Positions 1-8,813 of a stretch of 10,484 bases of DNA are shown piece by piece. The stretch covers positions 1 to 10,484 of the forward strand of contig SLNI01000118.1 of assembly GCA_007133115.1 (NCBI GenBank), in the 5' to 3' direction. This stretch comes from Thioalkalivibrio sp. (GTDB lineage Bacteria; Pseudomonadota; Gammaproteobacteria; Ectothiorhodospirales; Ectothiorhodospiraceae). Below the pieces are notes generated by a model, which was not told the origin of the DNA, searched no databases, and was given only the letters and a program-made list of their open reading frames with translations. How positions within the stretch are numbered: the stretch's first letter is position 1; the number at the start of each line of letters is the position of its first letter. The position numbers and the translations under genes are program-made.

Positions 1-171
1 CGCAGGACCAACCTGCGCCGCGCGTTCGTGGTGGACGGTGATCTCTCTGGTCAGCGGGTTCTGCTCGTGGACGACGTGATGACTACGGGCACAACGCTGA
101 ACACGCTGGCCCGCGAGGTTCGCCGTGCCGGCGCCTCCTGGGTGGGTGCGGTGGCCCTCGCGCGGGCCTGA
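1..171 (+). CDS. comF: ComF family phosphoribosyltransferase-like protein, C-terminal end (5' partial)
   Basis: Frame 1 is open from the first base to a TGA at 169-171 and gives 56 residues. They include VLLVDDVMTTGTT (about visible residues 20-32), the PRPP-binding loop of type I phosphoribosyltransferases: hydrophobic strand, two acidic residues, then a T-rich phosphate loop. The short remainder, ending soon after a helix and a GAVALAR strand, and the RRTNLRRAF lead-in fit the ComF/GntX family. In naturally competent bacteria ComF is a cytoplasmic protein needed for DNA uptake; its reaction is unsettled. The N-terminal zinc-binding half lies off the window. The gene faces ubiA with 69 bases between the stops, and I see no convincing terminator there. 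Another phosphoribosyltransferase cannot be fully excluded because only the end is visible. Confidence 0.8.
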   Translation, partial: RRTNLRRAFVVDGDLSGQRVLLVDDVMTTGTTLNTLAREVRRAGASWVGAVALARA

Positions 172-240
172 GCGCCATTGCATCGGGCCGGCCGCACTCC
201 CGCCCATCCGTTGGGCTTTCAGCGAACGCGGGGTAGCCGC

Positions 241-1110
241 TCAGGTGCTCAGGAAAGTGTCGGCAACCATGCCGACCGCAACGACGAAACCCAGATAGTG
301 GTTGTTGCGGAAGGCCCGGAAGCAGGCCTCCGGTTCACGCTCGAAGATCAGAAATTGCTGGTAGAACATCAGCATTGCGACCACCGCCAGCGCGCCGAGG
401 TAAATGCCGCCGAAGCCGGCCTGTCGGCCCACGAAATAGAGCCCCAGCCACACCAGGCCCTGCAGGATGCCGGTGATCATCCGGTCCTGGTCGCCGAACA
501 GGATGGCCGTCGAACGCACCCCGATCGCCAGATCGTGCTCCCGGTCCACCATGCCATAGAACGTGTCGTAGACGACGGTCCAGGTCAGCGTGGTCACGAA
601 GAGAAGCCAGGCCAACGGCGGTGGAAACTCGTTGGTCACGGCGGTGAAGGCCATCGGAACGGCCCAGGCGAACGCGGCGCCCAGGTGGACCTGGGGTAGA
701 CTGTGGAAACGTTTCATGAAGGGGTAGGTCGTGGCGAGCACCACGGCGACCAGTGCGAAACCAACGGTCAGCGGATTGGTGAGCAGCACCAGCGCGAATG
801 CGACCCCGGAGAGCAGCAGGAACACGACCACCGCTTCCCATGGCTGGATGCTGCCGCGCGCCAACGGTCGAGAACGGGTGCGTTCGACGTGGGGATCGAT
901 GTGACGATCCGCGAAGTCGTTGATCGCGCAGCCCGCGGAACGCATCAAGGTCACACCGGCGATGAAGATGAGCAGGATGGCCAGTGGTGGCCAGCCTTCG
1001 GCCGCGATCCAGAGGGCCCAGAGCGTGGGCCAAAGCAGAAGGTAGATGCCGATCGGGCGATCCAGCCGGATCAGGCGGGCATACTCGACTAGTCGCTCGC
1101 GGGGCGTCAT
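241..1110 (-). CDS. ubiA: 4-hydroxybenzoate polyprenyltransferase UbiA
   Basis: This integral inner-membrane enzyme attaches a polyprenyl chain to 4-hydroxybenzoate, the first membrane step of ubiquinone synthesis. The 289-residue product has both Asp-rich prenyl-diphosphate/Mg sites of the UbiA superfamily: NDFADRHID (residues 64-72) and YDTFYGMVDREHD (181-193). Around them are about eight or nine hydrophobic segments, and the family's N-terminal RLDRPIGIYLLLWPTLWALW stretch is at 15-34. I chose the ATG at 1108-1110 because the homologous region begins there, much as in E. coli UbiA (about 290 residues). The frame stays open to an ATG at 1230, but the extra 40 residues are polar, not family-like, and would run through the opposing promoter. 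No strong Shine-Dalgarno precedes either start. The usual partner ubiC is not beside it; the gene stands alone, divergent from the lipoprotein gene and convergent with comF. Confidence 0.95.
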   Translation of the reverse strand: MTPRERLVEYARLIRLDRPIGIYLLLWPTLWALWIAAEGWPPLAILLIFIAGVTLMRSAGCAINDFADRHIDPHVERTRSRPLARGSIQPWEAVVVFLLLSGVAFALVLLTNPLTVGFALVAVVLATTYPFMKRFHSLPQVHLGAAFAWAVPMAFTAVTNEFPPPLAWLLFVTTLTWTVVYDTFYGMVDREHDLAIGVRSTAILFGDQDRMITGILQGLVWLGLYFVGRQAGFGGIYLGALAVVAMLMFYQQFLIFEREPEACFRAFRNNHYLGFVVAVGMVADTFLST

Positions 1111-1150
1111 CAGCGTGCCGGTTCGGGGCAGAGTTTCAAGCTTAGCTGAA

Positions 1151-1165
1151 GCCCGGAACCCGGGC
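1151..1165. repeat. Short perfect inverted repeat in the ubiA/lipoprotein intergenic region
   Basis: GCCCGG at 1151-1156 and CCGGGC at 1160-1165 are perfect inverted copies around a 3-base spacer (AAC). An overlapping shorter repeat, CCGGG-CGA-CCCGG, lies at 1160-1172. The site is 26 bases upstream of the lipoprotein -35 box and about 40 bases upstream of the ubiA start on the other strand. It could be an operator or a leader hairpin of ubiA. In such GC-rich DNA a 6-base GC repeat can also arise by chance, and neither side has a T-run that would make it a terminator. Confidence 0.3.
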
Positions 1166-1191
1166 GACCCGGTATCGGCGCTGGCACGTTC

Positions 1192-1220
1192 TTGACGGGT
1201 GTAGGGAAGGTCGTGATACT
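1192..1220 (+). promoter_or_regulatory. Sigma-70-type promoter of the CsgG-like lipoprotein gene
   Basis: A -35 box TTGACG (1192-1197, 5 of 6 matches to TTGACA) is followed after exactly 17 bases by a -10 box GATACT (1215-1220, 4 of 6 matches to TATAAT). Transcription would start near 1226-1228, about 30 bases before the ATG at 1258, which leaves room for the ribosome-binding site. It is the best promoter match I found in the window and fits the gene downstream. No transcript data are available. Confidence 0.6.
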
Positions 1221-1241
1221 CAACCGTCATCTTGGGTATTC

Positions 1242-1249
1242 AAGGGAGA
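1242..1249 (+). promoter_or_regulatory. Ribosome-binding site fixing the lipoprotein start
   Basis: AAGGGAGA lies 8 bases before the ATG at 1258-1260, close to the AAGGAGG consensus and at near-ideal spacing. It selects this ATG over the in-frame TTG at 1192, which falls inside the -35 box and would put non-signal-like residues ahead of the lipoprotein signal peptide. Confidence 0.7.
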
Positions 1250-1257
1250 CAGGCTTG

Positions 1258-2203
1258 ATGAAGACGCTTCAATGGAGCCGCGCTGCACTTGCCGTCACGG
1301 CCGGGATCGCCCTCATGACCGGTTGCGCCACCAATCAGACCACCCTGGGCGGGGGTTCGACGATGGTGACTGGTTCCGGCGGTGGTGCCGGGGCACAGGG
1401 ACAGAATCAGGAGCTTTTCCGTTGCGCGAGCCCCGTGGGCACAGCGGCACTGCTGGAGCCTGACTATCCCATTCATGCCAGTTTCGGACTGTCCAGCCCG
1501 GTGCCCCTGGTGCGGCTGCTGATGACCCAGAGCAATTGCTTCCGTGTCGTCGAACGGGGTGCGGCCAGCAGCGCATTGCAGCGTGAACGTGCAATGGCGG
1601 CGGGTGGGGACCTCCAGCGAGGCAGCGCGATGGGTGGCGGCCAGATGGCCGCGGCCGACTTCATCATCACCCCCAGCATCATCCACTCCGACTCCAATGC
1701 CGGCGGTTCCTTCGGCGGTCTTGGCGGTCTATTGCCCGGACGCGTCGGGGCCATCGCGGGGGGGATGCGGACGACCCAGCTGGAATCCCAGGTGATGCTC
1801 ACCCTGGTCAATGTCCGTACCGGCGTGCAGGAAGCCGTGGCCGAGGGAAGTGCATCGAAGAGTGACATCGATTTCGGTGGAGGCGGTGTGATTGGCGTCG
1901 TCGCCGGGCTCGGTGGCGCCTACCAGAGCACCGATATCGGCAAGATCACTGCGGCCGCGTTTCTGGACGCGCACAACAAGCTGGCACAGCAGGTCGGTGC
2001 GATTCCGGTCGGTGCCGCGGCCATCGACAGCGCGGGTTACCTGACCTCCGCCACCGTGAATCTGCGGGGTGGGCCGAACGTCAACTCTCCGGTGCTCGGG
2101 TCCCTTCCCGCCGGTACGGCGGTCTCGCCCACGGGGACGCAGCAGGGGCCGTGGTGGCAGGTCGAGGCCTCTGGACGGACCGGCTGGGTCCATTCCGACT
2201 ACA

Positions 2204-2214
<11 letters not shown>
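1258..2214 (+). CDS. Outer-membrane lipoprotein with CsgG-like domain and C-terminal SH3 domain
   Basis: The 318-residue product starts with a lipoprotein signal peptide: positive N-region, hydrophobic core, and IALMTGC with the lipidated Cys at 23. Ala follows the Cys, not the Asp inner-membrane retention signal, so outer-membrane sorting is expected. A Gly/Ser/Gln linker (about 30-50) leads to a CsgG-like domain (about 53-248). Its hallmarks are LVRLLMTQSNCFRVVERG (84-101), the strand ADFIITPSII (133-142), a Gly-rich stretch (148-169), a VMLTLVNVRTG strand pair and the closing helix FLDAHNKLAQQV (235-246). Residues 263-318 form a bacterial SH3 domain (VNLRGGPNVNSPVLGSLPAG, then WWQVEASGRTGWVHSDYI), which often binds peptidoglycan. 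CsgG proteins make curli secretion channels, but no curli genes are in the window and many CsgG-like lipoproteins have no known role. I infer an envelope protein bridging outer membrane and cell wall. Own promoter and RBS; the 3' end overlaps aroE by 11 bases. Confidence 0.85.
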
Positions 2215-5009
<2,795 letters not shown>

Positions 5010-5627
5010 TTATTCGTTGGTTGCCGGAAGCGCGTTGGCGGGGGCGCCGCGTACCCAGTTCCCGGAGACCACATCCCGGATGGTGCTGGGCTGGTCCAGT
5101 CCGCCGCAGGGGCGATCCAGGATCGCGTCCAGCTGGTTTGGGAATACGCTGATGACGCAGGCCGCGTCGCGGCACGGCGCTTCTCCGGACCGATTGGCGC
5201 TTGTGGAAACCAGCGCCGAACCCACGGCCGCGCAGAGGGCCCGTACGGTCGGGTCGGCCGAGACGCGGACCGCCAGCTGCGTGTGGTTCCCGCGAAGCCA
5301 GGGCGGGCAGCTGCCCCTTGCGGGCCACAGCCAGGTGTGCGGGCCGGGCCAGCTGGCTTCGGCACGAGCCTGCAGCCGCTCCGGGATCGGCTCCAGCCAG
5401 AAGGCGATGCGCGCGAGATCGTCGGTGACCAGGATCAGACCCTTGGCATTTTCGCGGCCCTTGATGTCCAGCACGCGCTCGCAGGCGGCCGCATCGGCCG
5501 GTCGGCAGCCGATGCCGAACACAGCCTCGGTCGGATAGGCCACCACGCCGCCGGCGCAGATGCGATCCGCAACAGCGCCGATGTCGGAGGACAGCAGGAC
5601 CCGGCCGTTCGTGGCTTCGGCTGCCAT
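5010..5627 (-). CDS. tsaC: Threonylcarbamoyl-AMP synthase TsaC (YrdC/Sua5 family)
   Basis: TsaC makes threonylcarbamoyl-AMP from threonine, bicarbonate and ATP; TsaBDE then transfers the group to A37 of ANN-decoding tRNAs (t6A). The 205-residue product is a single YrdC domain, near E. coli TsaC (190), without the extra C-terminal domain of Sua5. Family motifs are VVAYPTEAVFGIGC (28-41), the KGR (56-58) followed by KGLILV, WPGPHTWLWPA (93-103), LAVRVSADP (118-126) and STSANRSG (141-148). The ATG at 5625-5627 is 10 bases after the topA stop, and no Shine-Dalgarno is visible (the leader is CCCCCGCCCC), so initiation may depend on coupling with topA. A hairpin in the last topA codons lies just upstream. 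The neighbourhood (dprA, smg, tsaC, aroE) is the same as in E. coli, which supports TsaC over another YrdC paralogue. Confidence 0.95.
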   Translation of the reverse strand: MAAEATNGRVLLSSDIGAVADRICAGGVVAYPTEAVFGIGCRPADAAACERVLDIKGRENAKGLILVTDDLARIAFWLEPIPERLQARAEASWPGPHTWLWPARGSCPPWLRGNHTQLAVRVSADPTVRALCAAVGSALVSTSANRSGEAPCRDAACVISVFPNQLDAILDRPCGGLDQPSTIRDVVSGNWVRGAPANALPATNE

Positions 5628-5637
5628 GGGGCGGGGG

Positions 5638-8208
5638 TCAGTTTCCGGACACGGTGTCCGGGCGACTACCGGCTCGGCGGGCGGCGGAGGCCCCGGACGG
5701 CTCCCCGGCGCCTTTCGCAGTCTTCTTCGCGCCGGCTTTCTTCACGGCCGTCTTGGGGGCCGTCTTGGGCGATCCGGTGGCCTTCTTGCGGCTCGCACCG
5801 TTGCTTTCAGTCGAAGCTTTGCCCGTTTGGGATCTCGTGGTCTTGGTTCCGGTGGTGCGGCTCTTGGCGCCGCCCCTGGACGCTGATTTTTTGCCTCCGC
5901 GCGGCCGACGGTCCGGCGCGGCTGCGAGCAGGCCCTGGCATTCCTCCAGGGTCAGGCTGGCCGGCTCGCGATCCTTGGGGATCTTGGCGTTTTTCTTGCC
6001 GTCCGTGATGTAGGGGCCGTAGCGCCCGTTCAGAACTTCGATGCCTGCGTCCGGGAACGACTTGATGTACTTCTGTGCGTCCAGCGCCTTTTTCTCGGCG
6101 ACGATCTCGAGCGCGCGGGGCAGCTCGATGCTCCAGACGTCGTCGTCCGGTCCCAGGGAGGCGAACTTGCGCCCGTATTTCACGTAGGGGCCGAAGCGCC
6201 CCACGTTGACCTGGACGGGTTCGCCGTCCGGGGTCTCGCCCAGATCGCGGGGTAGCCGGAACAGGGCCAGCGCCTCGTCCAGGGTGACCTGATCCATCTT
6301 CTGCCCGGGCAGAAGCCCGGCGAAGCGGGGTTTTTCTTCATCGTCCTTGGTGCCGATCTGGACGATGGGTCCATAGCGTCCCATGCGCACGCTGACGGGG
6401 CGGCCGCTTCCGGGGTCGAGGCCCAAGTCGCGGGACTGCACCGCCTCGGCGCGGCTGACACTGACTGCCTTGTCCTCGACCTGGGTGCTGAAATCCTTCC
6501 AGAAGCCCTCGAGGACCGGAATCCAGTCCTTCTCGCCGCGCGAGATCTCGTCCAGTTCGTCTTCCAGCTTCGCTGTAAAGTCGTAGTCCACGTACCGGGT
6601 GAAGTGCTGGGTGAGAAAGCTGTTCACGATGCGGCCGATGTCGGTCGGATGAAAGCGCTTGCCTTCCATTTCGACGTATTCGCGGGACTGCAGTGTCGAG
6701 ATGATGCTGGCATAGGTCGATGGACGACCGATCCCGTATTCCTCGAGCGTCTTGACCAGACTGGCTTCGGTATACCGTGGGGGTGGTTCCGTGAAGTGCT
6801 GATCGGCGGCGATGTCCAGCAGATCCACGACCAGGCCCTGAGTCAGTTCCGGCAGGCGCCGTTCTTCTTCGTCCTCGGCAGCAGCGGCTTCATCCCGTCC
6901 CTCCTGGTACACCGCGATGAACCCGGCGTGACGCAGCGTCGAACCGGTTGCGCGGAAGCGGTGAGCGCTCCCGCCATCGTGTTTCCCCGGCACCAGGTCG
7001 GCGGCGACGGTGTCGAAGGTCGCTTGGACCATCTGGCAGGCGACGGTACGTTTCCAGATCAGTTCGTACAGTCGCGCCTGGTCGGAGGTCAGGCGCGGCC
7101 GGACTTCCTCGGGAAGGCGGCGGACGGACGTCGGCCGGATGGCCTCGTGCGCTTCCTGGGCATTCTTCGACTTGGTCTTGTACTGGCGCGGGCTCGGCGG
7201 AAGATTGTCGGCGCCGTAGCGGTCACTGATCAATCCACGGATCTCCGCAATCGCTTCGCCGGCCAGCGTCACCGAGTCGGTTCGCATGTAGCTGATCAGG
7301 CCGATCGCGCCGCTTCCCAGGTCGATGCCCTCGTAGAGTTGCTGTGCCACGCGCATGGTGCGGCTCGCGGTGAAACCCAGCTTGCGCGAGGCCTCCTGCT
7401 GCAGGGTCGAGGTCGTGAAGGGCGCGGCCGGATTACGCTTGCGCTGCTTCTTTTCGACCGACACCACGCACAGTTTCCCATCCGCGGCGTCCATCAGGCG
7501 CTTGCGCGCATCGCCGGCCAGCGCCTCGGAGTTCAGGTCGAACTGATCCAGCCGGTGGCCATCGAATTGTGCGAGCCGGGCCGTGAAGGCCTGTTCCCCG
7601 CTGCGGGCGGATGCGTCGATGGTCCAGTATTCGCGGGTCTCGAAGCGGTCGATCTCGTCTTCGCGCTCGCAGATCATGCGCAGCGCCGGACTCTGCACGC
7701 GGCCGGCGGAGAGTCCGCGCTTGATCTTGCGCCACAGCAGCGGCGACAGGTTGAAACCGACCAGATAGTCCAGCGCGCGTCGCGCCTGCTGGGCGTTGAT
7801 CAGGTCCAGCGAGAGTTCACGCGGATGTGCGACCGCATCCTGGATCGCACGCTGGGTGATTTCGTGGAACACGACGCGCCGGACCGGGCGATCCCCCAGT
7901 AAACCGCGCTCGCGCAGGATTTCCAGAAGGTGCCAGGAAATCGCCTCCCCTTCGCGATCGGGGTCGGTTGCGAGAATCAGTTCATCGGCCGATTTCAGGG
8001 CCCGGGCGATCGCCTGCACCTGTTTCTCGTTGCACTCGATGACTTCGTAATTCATCCGGAAGCCGGTCTCCGGATCGACCGCGCCCTCCTTCGGAACGAG
8101 GTCGCGCACGTGCCCGTAGGAAGCCAGAACGGTGAAGTCCGGCCCCAGGTACTTGGCGATGGTCTTCGCCTTGGCGGGCGATTCCACGATGACCAGGTGA
8201 TTGCTCAT
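5638..8208 (-). CDS. topA: DNA topoisomerase I (type IA, omega protein) TopA
   Basis: TopA relaxes negatively supercoiled DNA by passing a strand through a transient break held by a 5'-phosphotyrosine bond. The 856-residue product begins with the TOPRIM domain (HLVIVESPAKAKTIAKYLG, E9; TDPDREGE with D82, D84, E86 for Mg). Next come RRALDYLVGFNLSPLLWRKI (143-162), SAGRVQSPALR (167-177) and the active-site Tyr307 in GLISYMRTDS. EAHEAIRPT (352-360) and EYGIGRPSTYA (490-500) complete the core. The C-terminus lacks the tetracysteine zinc fingers of E. coli TopA. It has about three GRYGP/GRFGP repeats (about 603-763), as in actinobacterial enzymes, then a basic Lys/Ala/Ser/Thr/Gly tail (about 764-856). 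I chose ATG 8208, where the family N-terminus (MSNHLVIVESP) begins, over an in-frame GTG at 8223. tsaC follows after 10 bases; smg ends 119 bases upstream. Confidence 0.97.
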   Translation of the reverse strand: MSNHLVIVESPAKAKTIAKYLGPDFTVLASYGHVRDLVPKEGAVDPETGFRMNYEVIECNEKQVQAIARALKSADELILATDPDREGEAISWHLLEILRERGLLGDRPVRRVVFHEITQRAIQDAVAHPRELSLDLINAQQARRALDYLVGFNLSPLLWRKIKRGLSAGRVQSPALRMICEREDEIDRFETREYWTIDASARSGEQAFTARLAQFDGHRLDQFDLNSEALAGDARKRLMDAADGKLCVVSVEKKQRKRNPAAPFTTSTLQQEASRKLGFTASRTMRVAQQLYEGIDLGSGAIGLISYMRTDSVTLAGEAIAEIRGLISDRYGADNLPPSPRQYKTKSKNAQEAHEAIRPTSVRRLPEEVRPRLTSDQARLYELIWKRTVACQMVQATFDTVAADLVPGKHDGGSAHRFRATGSTLRHAGFIAVYQEGRDEAAAAEDEEERRLPELTQGLVVDLLDIAADQHFTEPPPRYTEASLVKTLEEYGIGRPSTYASIISTLQSREYVEMEGKRFHPTDIGRIVNSFLTQHFTRYVDYDFTAKLEDELDEISRGEKDWIPVLEGFWKDFSTQVEDKAVSVSRAEAVQSRDLGLDPGSGRPVSVRMGRYGPIVQIGTKDDEEKPRFAGLLPGQKMDQVTLDEALALFRLPRDLGETPDGEPVQVNVGRFGPYVKYGRKFASLGPDDDVWSIELPRALEIVAEKKALDAQKYIKSFPDAGIEVLNGRYGPYITDGKKNAKIPKDREPASLTLEECQGLLAAAPDRRPRGGKKSASRGGAKSRTTGTKTTRSQTGKASTESNGASRKKATGSPKTAPKTAVKKAGAKKTAKGAGEPSGASAARRAGSRPDTVSGN
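5645..5661. repeat. Perfect inverted repeat at the topA 3' end, upstream of tsaC
   Basis: CCGGACAC (5645-5652) and GTGTCCGG (5654-5661) are perfect inverted copies around one base; as RNA this is a 7-base stem with a 3-base loop. It lies in the last few topA codons, about 18 bases before the tsaC ATG, which has no visible Shine-Dalgarno. It might mark an RNA processing or coupling site. No T-run follows, so it is not an intrinsic terminator. Function is unproven. Confidence 0.35.
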
Positions 8209-8244
8209 GCTGCTCAGGACCACTCCGTTTTTGTCCGGAACACG

Positions 8245-8270
8245 GGCGGCTCCTTCAATCAGGAGCCGTC
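8245..8270. repeat. Strong hairpin in the smg-topA intergenic region (proximal to topA)
   Basis: CGGCTCCT (8247-8254) and AGGAGCCG (8261-8268) form a perfect 8-base stem with a 6-base loop (TCAATC). One mismatch or wobble and one further pair extend it to 8245-8270. It lies 37 bases upstream of the topA ATG on the - strand transcript. Neither strand has a T-run after it, so it is not a classic intrinsic terminator. Likely roles are a partial terminator or attenuator after smg, an mRNA-stabilising end, or a leader structure controlling topA. Confidence 0.5.
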
Positions 8271-8278
8271 AGCACTCC

Positions 8279-8298
8279 CGCAAGCCCATGGACTTGCG
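8279..8298. repeat. Second hairpin in the smg-topA intergenic region
   Basis: On the - strand, CGCAAGTC and GGCTTGCG flank a CATG loop and form an 8-base stem with one G-T wobble. It stands 8 bases upstream (in topA sense) of the 8245-8270 hairpin, so the two form a tandem pair in the topA leader. The bases preceding it are TATTTT, which comes before the stem, not after, so it is no intrinsic terminator. On the + strand AAAA follows. Function unknown. Confidence 0.4.
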
Positions 8299-8327
8299 AA
8301 AATACCAGCCGCATGCGCCGGCGAGAT

Positions 8328-8813
8328 TCAGTGCAGGAAATCTGCCATGGTGGGTGCGTTTTCTGCCATCACGACCTCTTCCAGTCTGGAATAGGCGATG
8401 CTGTCATCGGGCTGGTTGAACAGCACCATCAGCACGACCCACTTCAACTGGTCCAGATCGATGTCGTCGGTTTCGAGTTCCATGACGCGGTCGATCACCA
8501 ACTCACGGGTGCCCGGCGTCAGCAACCCGTTCTGCTCCAGAAACACGAGGAACCCGCGTGCTTCGAGATCGAGCCGGGTCTGTTCCTCCAGGGTGTAGAC
8601 GCGCTGGGCCGCTTCCGAACCGACGCGTGCCTCCACGGGCTGTTCGCTGACCAGCCGGTCGAGCCACTCGAGGGCACGGTCGATCTCGCGCGACGGAAAT
8701 CCCGCCTCCTGCAGCCCTACCTCCAGATCCTCGCGGTCCGGCTCTCCGTCGGCCTCGTCATCCATGTAGTGCTCGAACAGGTACATCAAGACGTCCAGCA
8801 CGTTTTCGGTCAT
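8328..8813 (-). CDS. smg: Smg family protein (DUF494)
   Basis: The 161-residue acidic protein fits the Smg/DUF494 family of beta- and gammaproteobacteria (E. coli Smg is 157). Visible hallmarks are the MTENVLDVLMYLFEHYMD start, LEVGLQEAGFPSREIDRALEWLDRL (about 30-54), a RVYTLEEQTRLDLEARGFLVFLE region (71-93), LTPGTRELVIDRVM (98-111) and DIDLDQLKWVVLMVLFNQP (117-135). It is predicted to be soluble and mostly helical with no known catalytic motif. Its biochemical role is not established; the constant link to dprA suggests, without proof, a job related to DNA processing or its regulation. The ATG at 8811-8813 overlaps the dprA TGA as ATGA and starts the protein exactly where the family does. The frame is open further upstream inside dprA, but that extension is only antiphase dprA sequence. 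Confidence 0.93.
   Translation of the reverse strand: MTENVLDVLMYLFEHYMDDEADGEPDREDLEVGLQEAGFPSREIDRALEWLDRLVSEQPVEARVGSEAAQRVYTLEEQTRLDLEARGFLVFLEQNGLLTPGTRELVIDRVMELETDDIDLDQLKWVVLMVLFNQPDDSIAYSRLEEVVMAENAPTMADFLH

Noticed and set aside
172..240. A terminator between the convergent comF and ubiA genes
   Set aside because: Only 4-base stems such as GCGG/CCGC are present and no T-run follows, so no terminator can be supported.
178..699. A + strand open frame (TTG start) directly after comF
   Set aside because: It is antisense to the conserved 3' half of ubiA, and its product is low in hydrophobics and unlike any family I know.
5283..6008. A + strand open frame across tsaC and the end of topA
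   Set aside because: Antisense to two well-supported genes; its composition is Arg/Gly/Ser-rich and follows from their codon bias.
6604..7902. A 432-codon open frame on the + strand opposite topA
   Set aside because: It lies entirely inside topA, which has intact catalytic motifs. Its translation is Arg/His/Gln/Gly-rich with no recognisable domain, as expected for the antisense frame of a GC-rich gene.
5643..8240. The 9-mer TTCCGGACA near both ends of topA (5643-5651 on + and near 8232-8240 on -)
   Set aside because: A single shared 9-mer within 10 kb of GC-rich DNA is expected by chance and has no further support.
8231..8262. A possible topA promoter (TTGAAG, 17 bases, GACAAA on the - strand)
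   Set aside because: The -10 match is only 3 of 6 and the -35 lies in the hairpin; I would not call it without transcript data.
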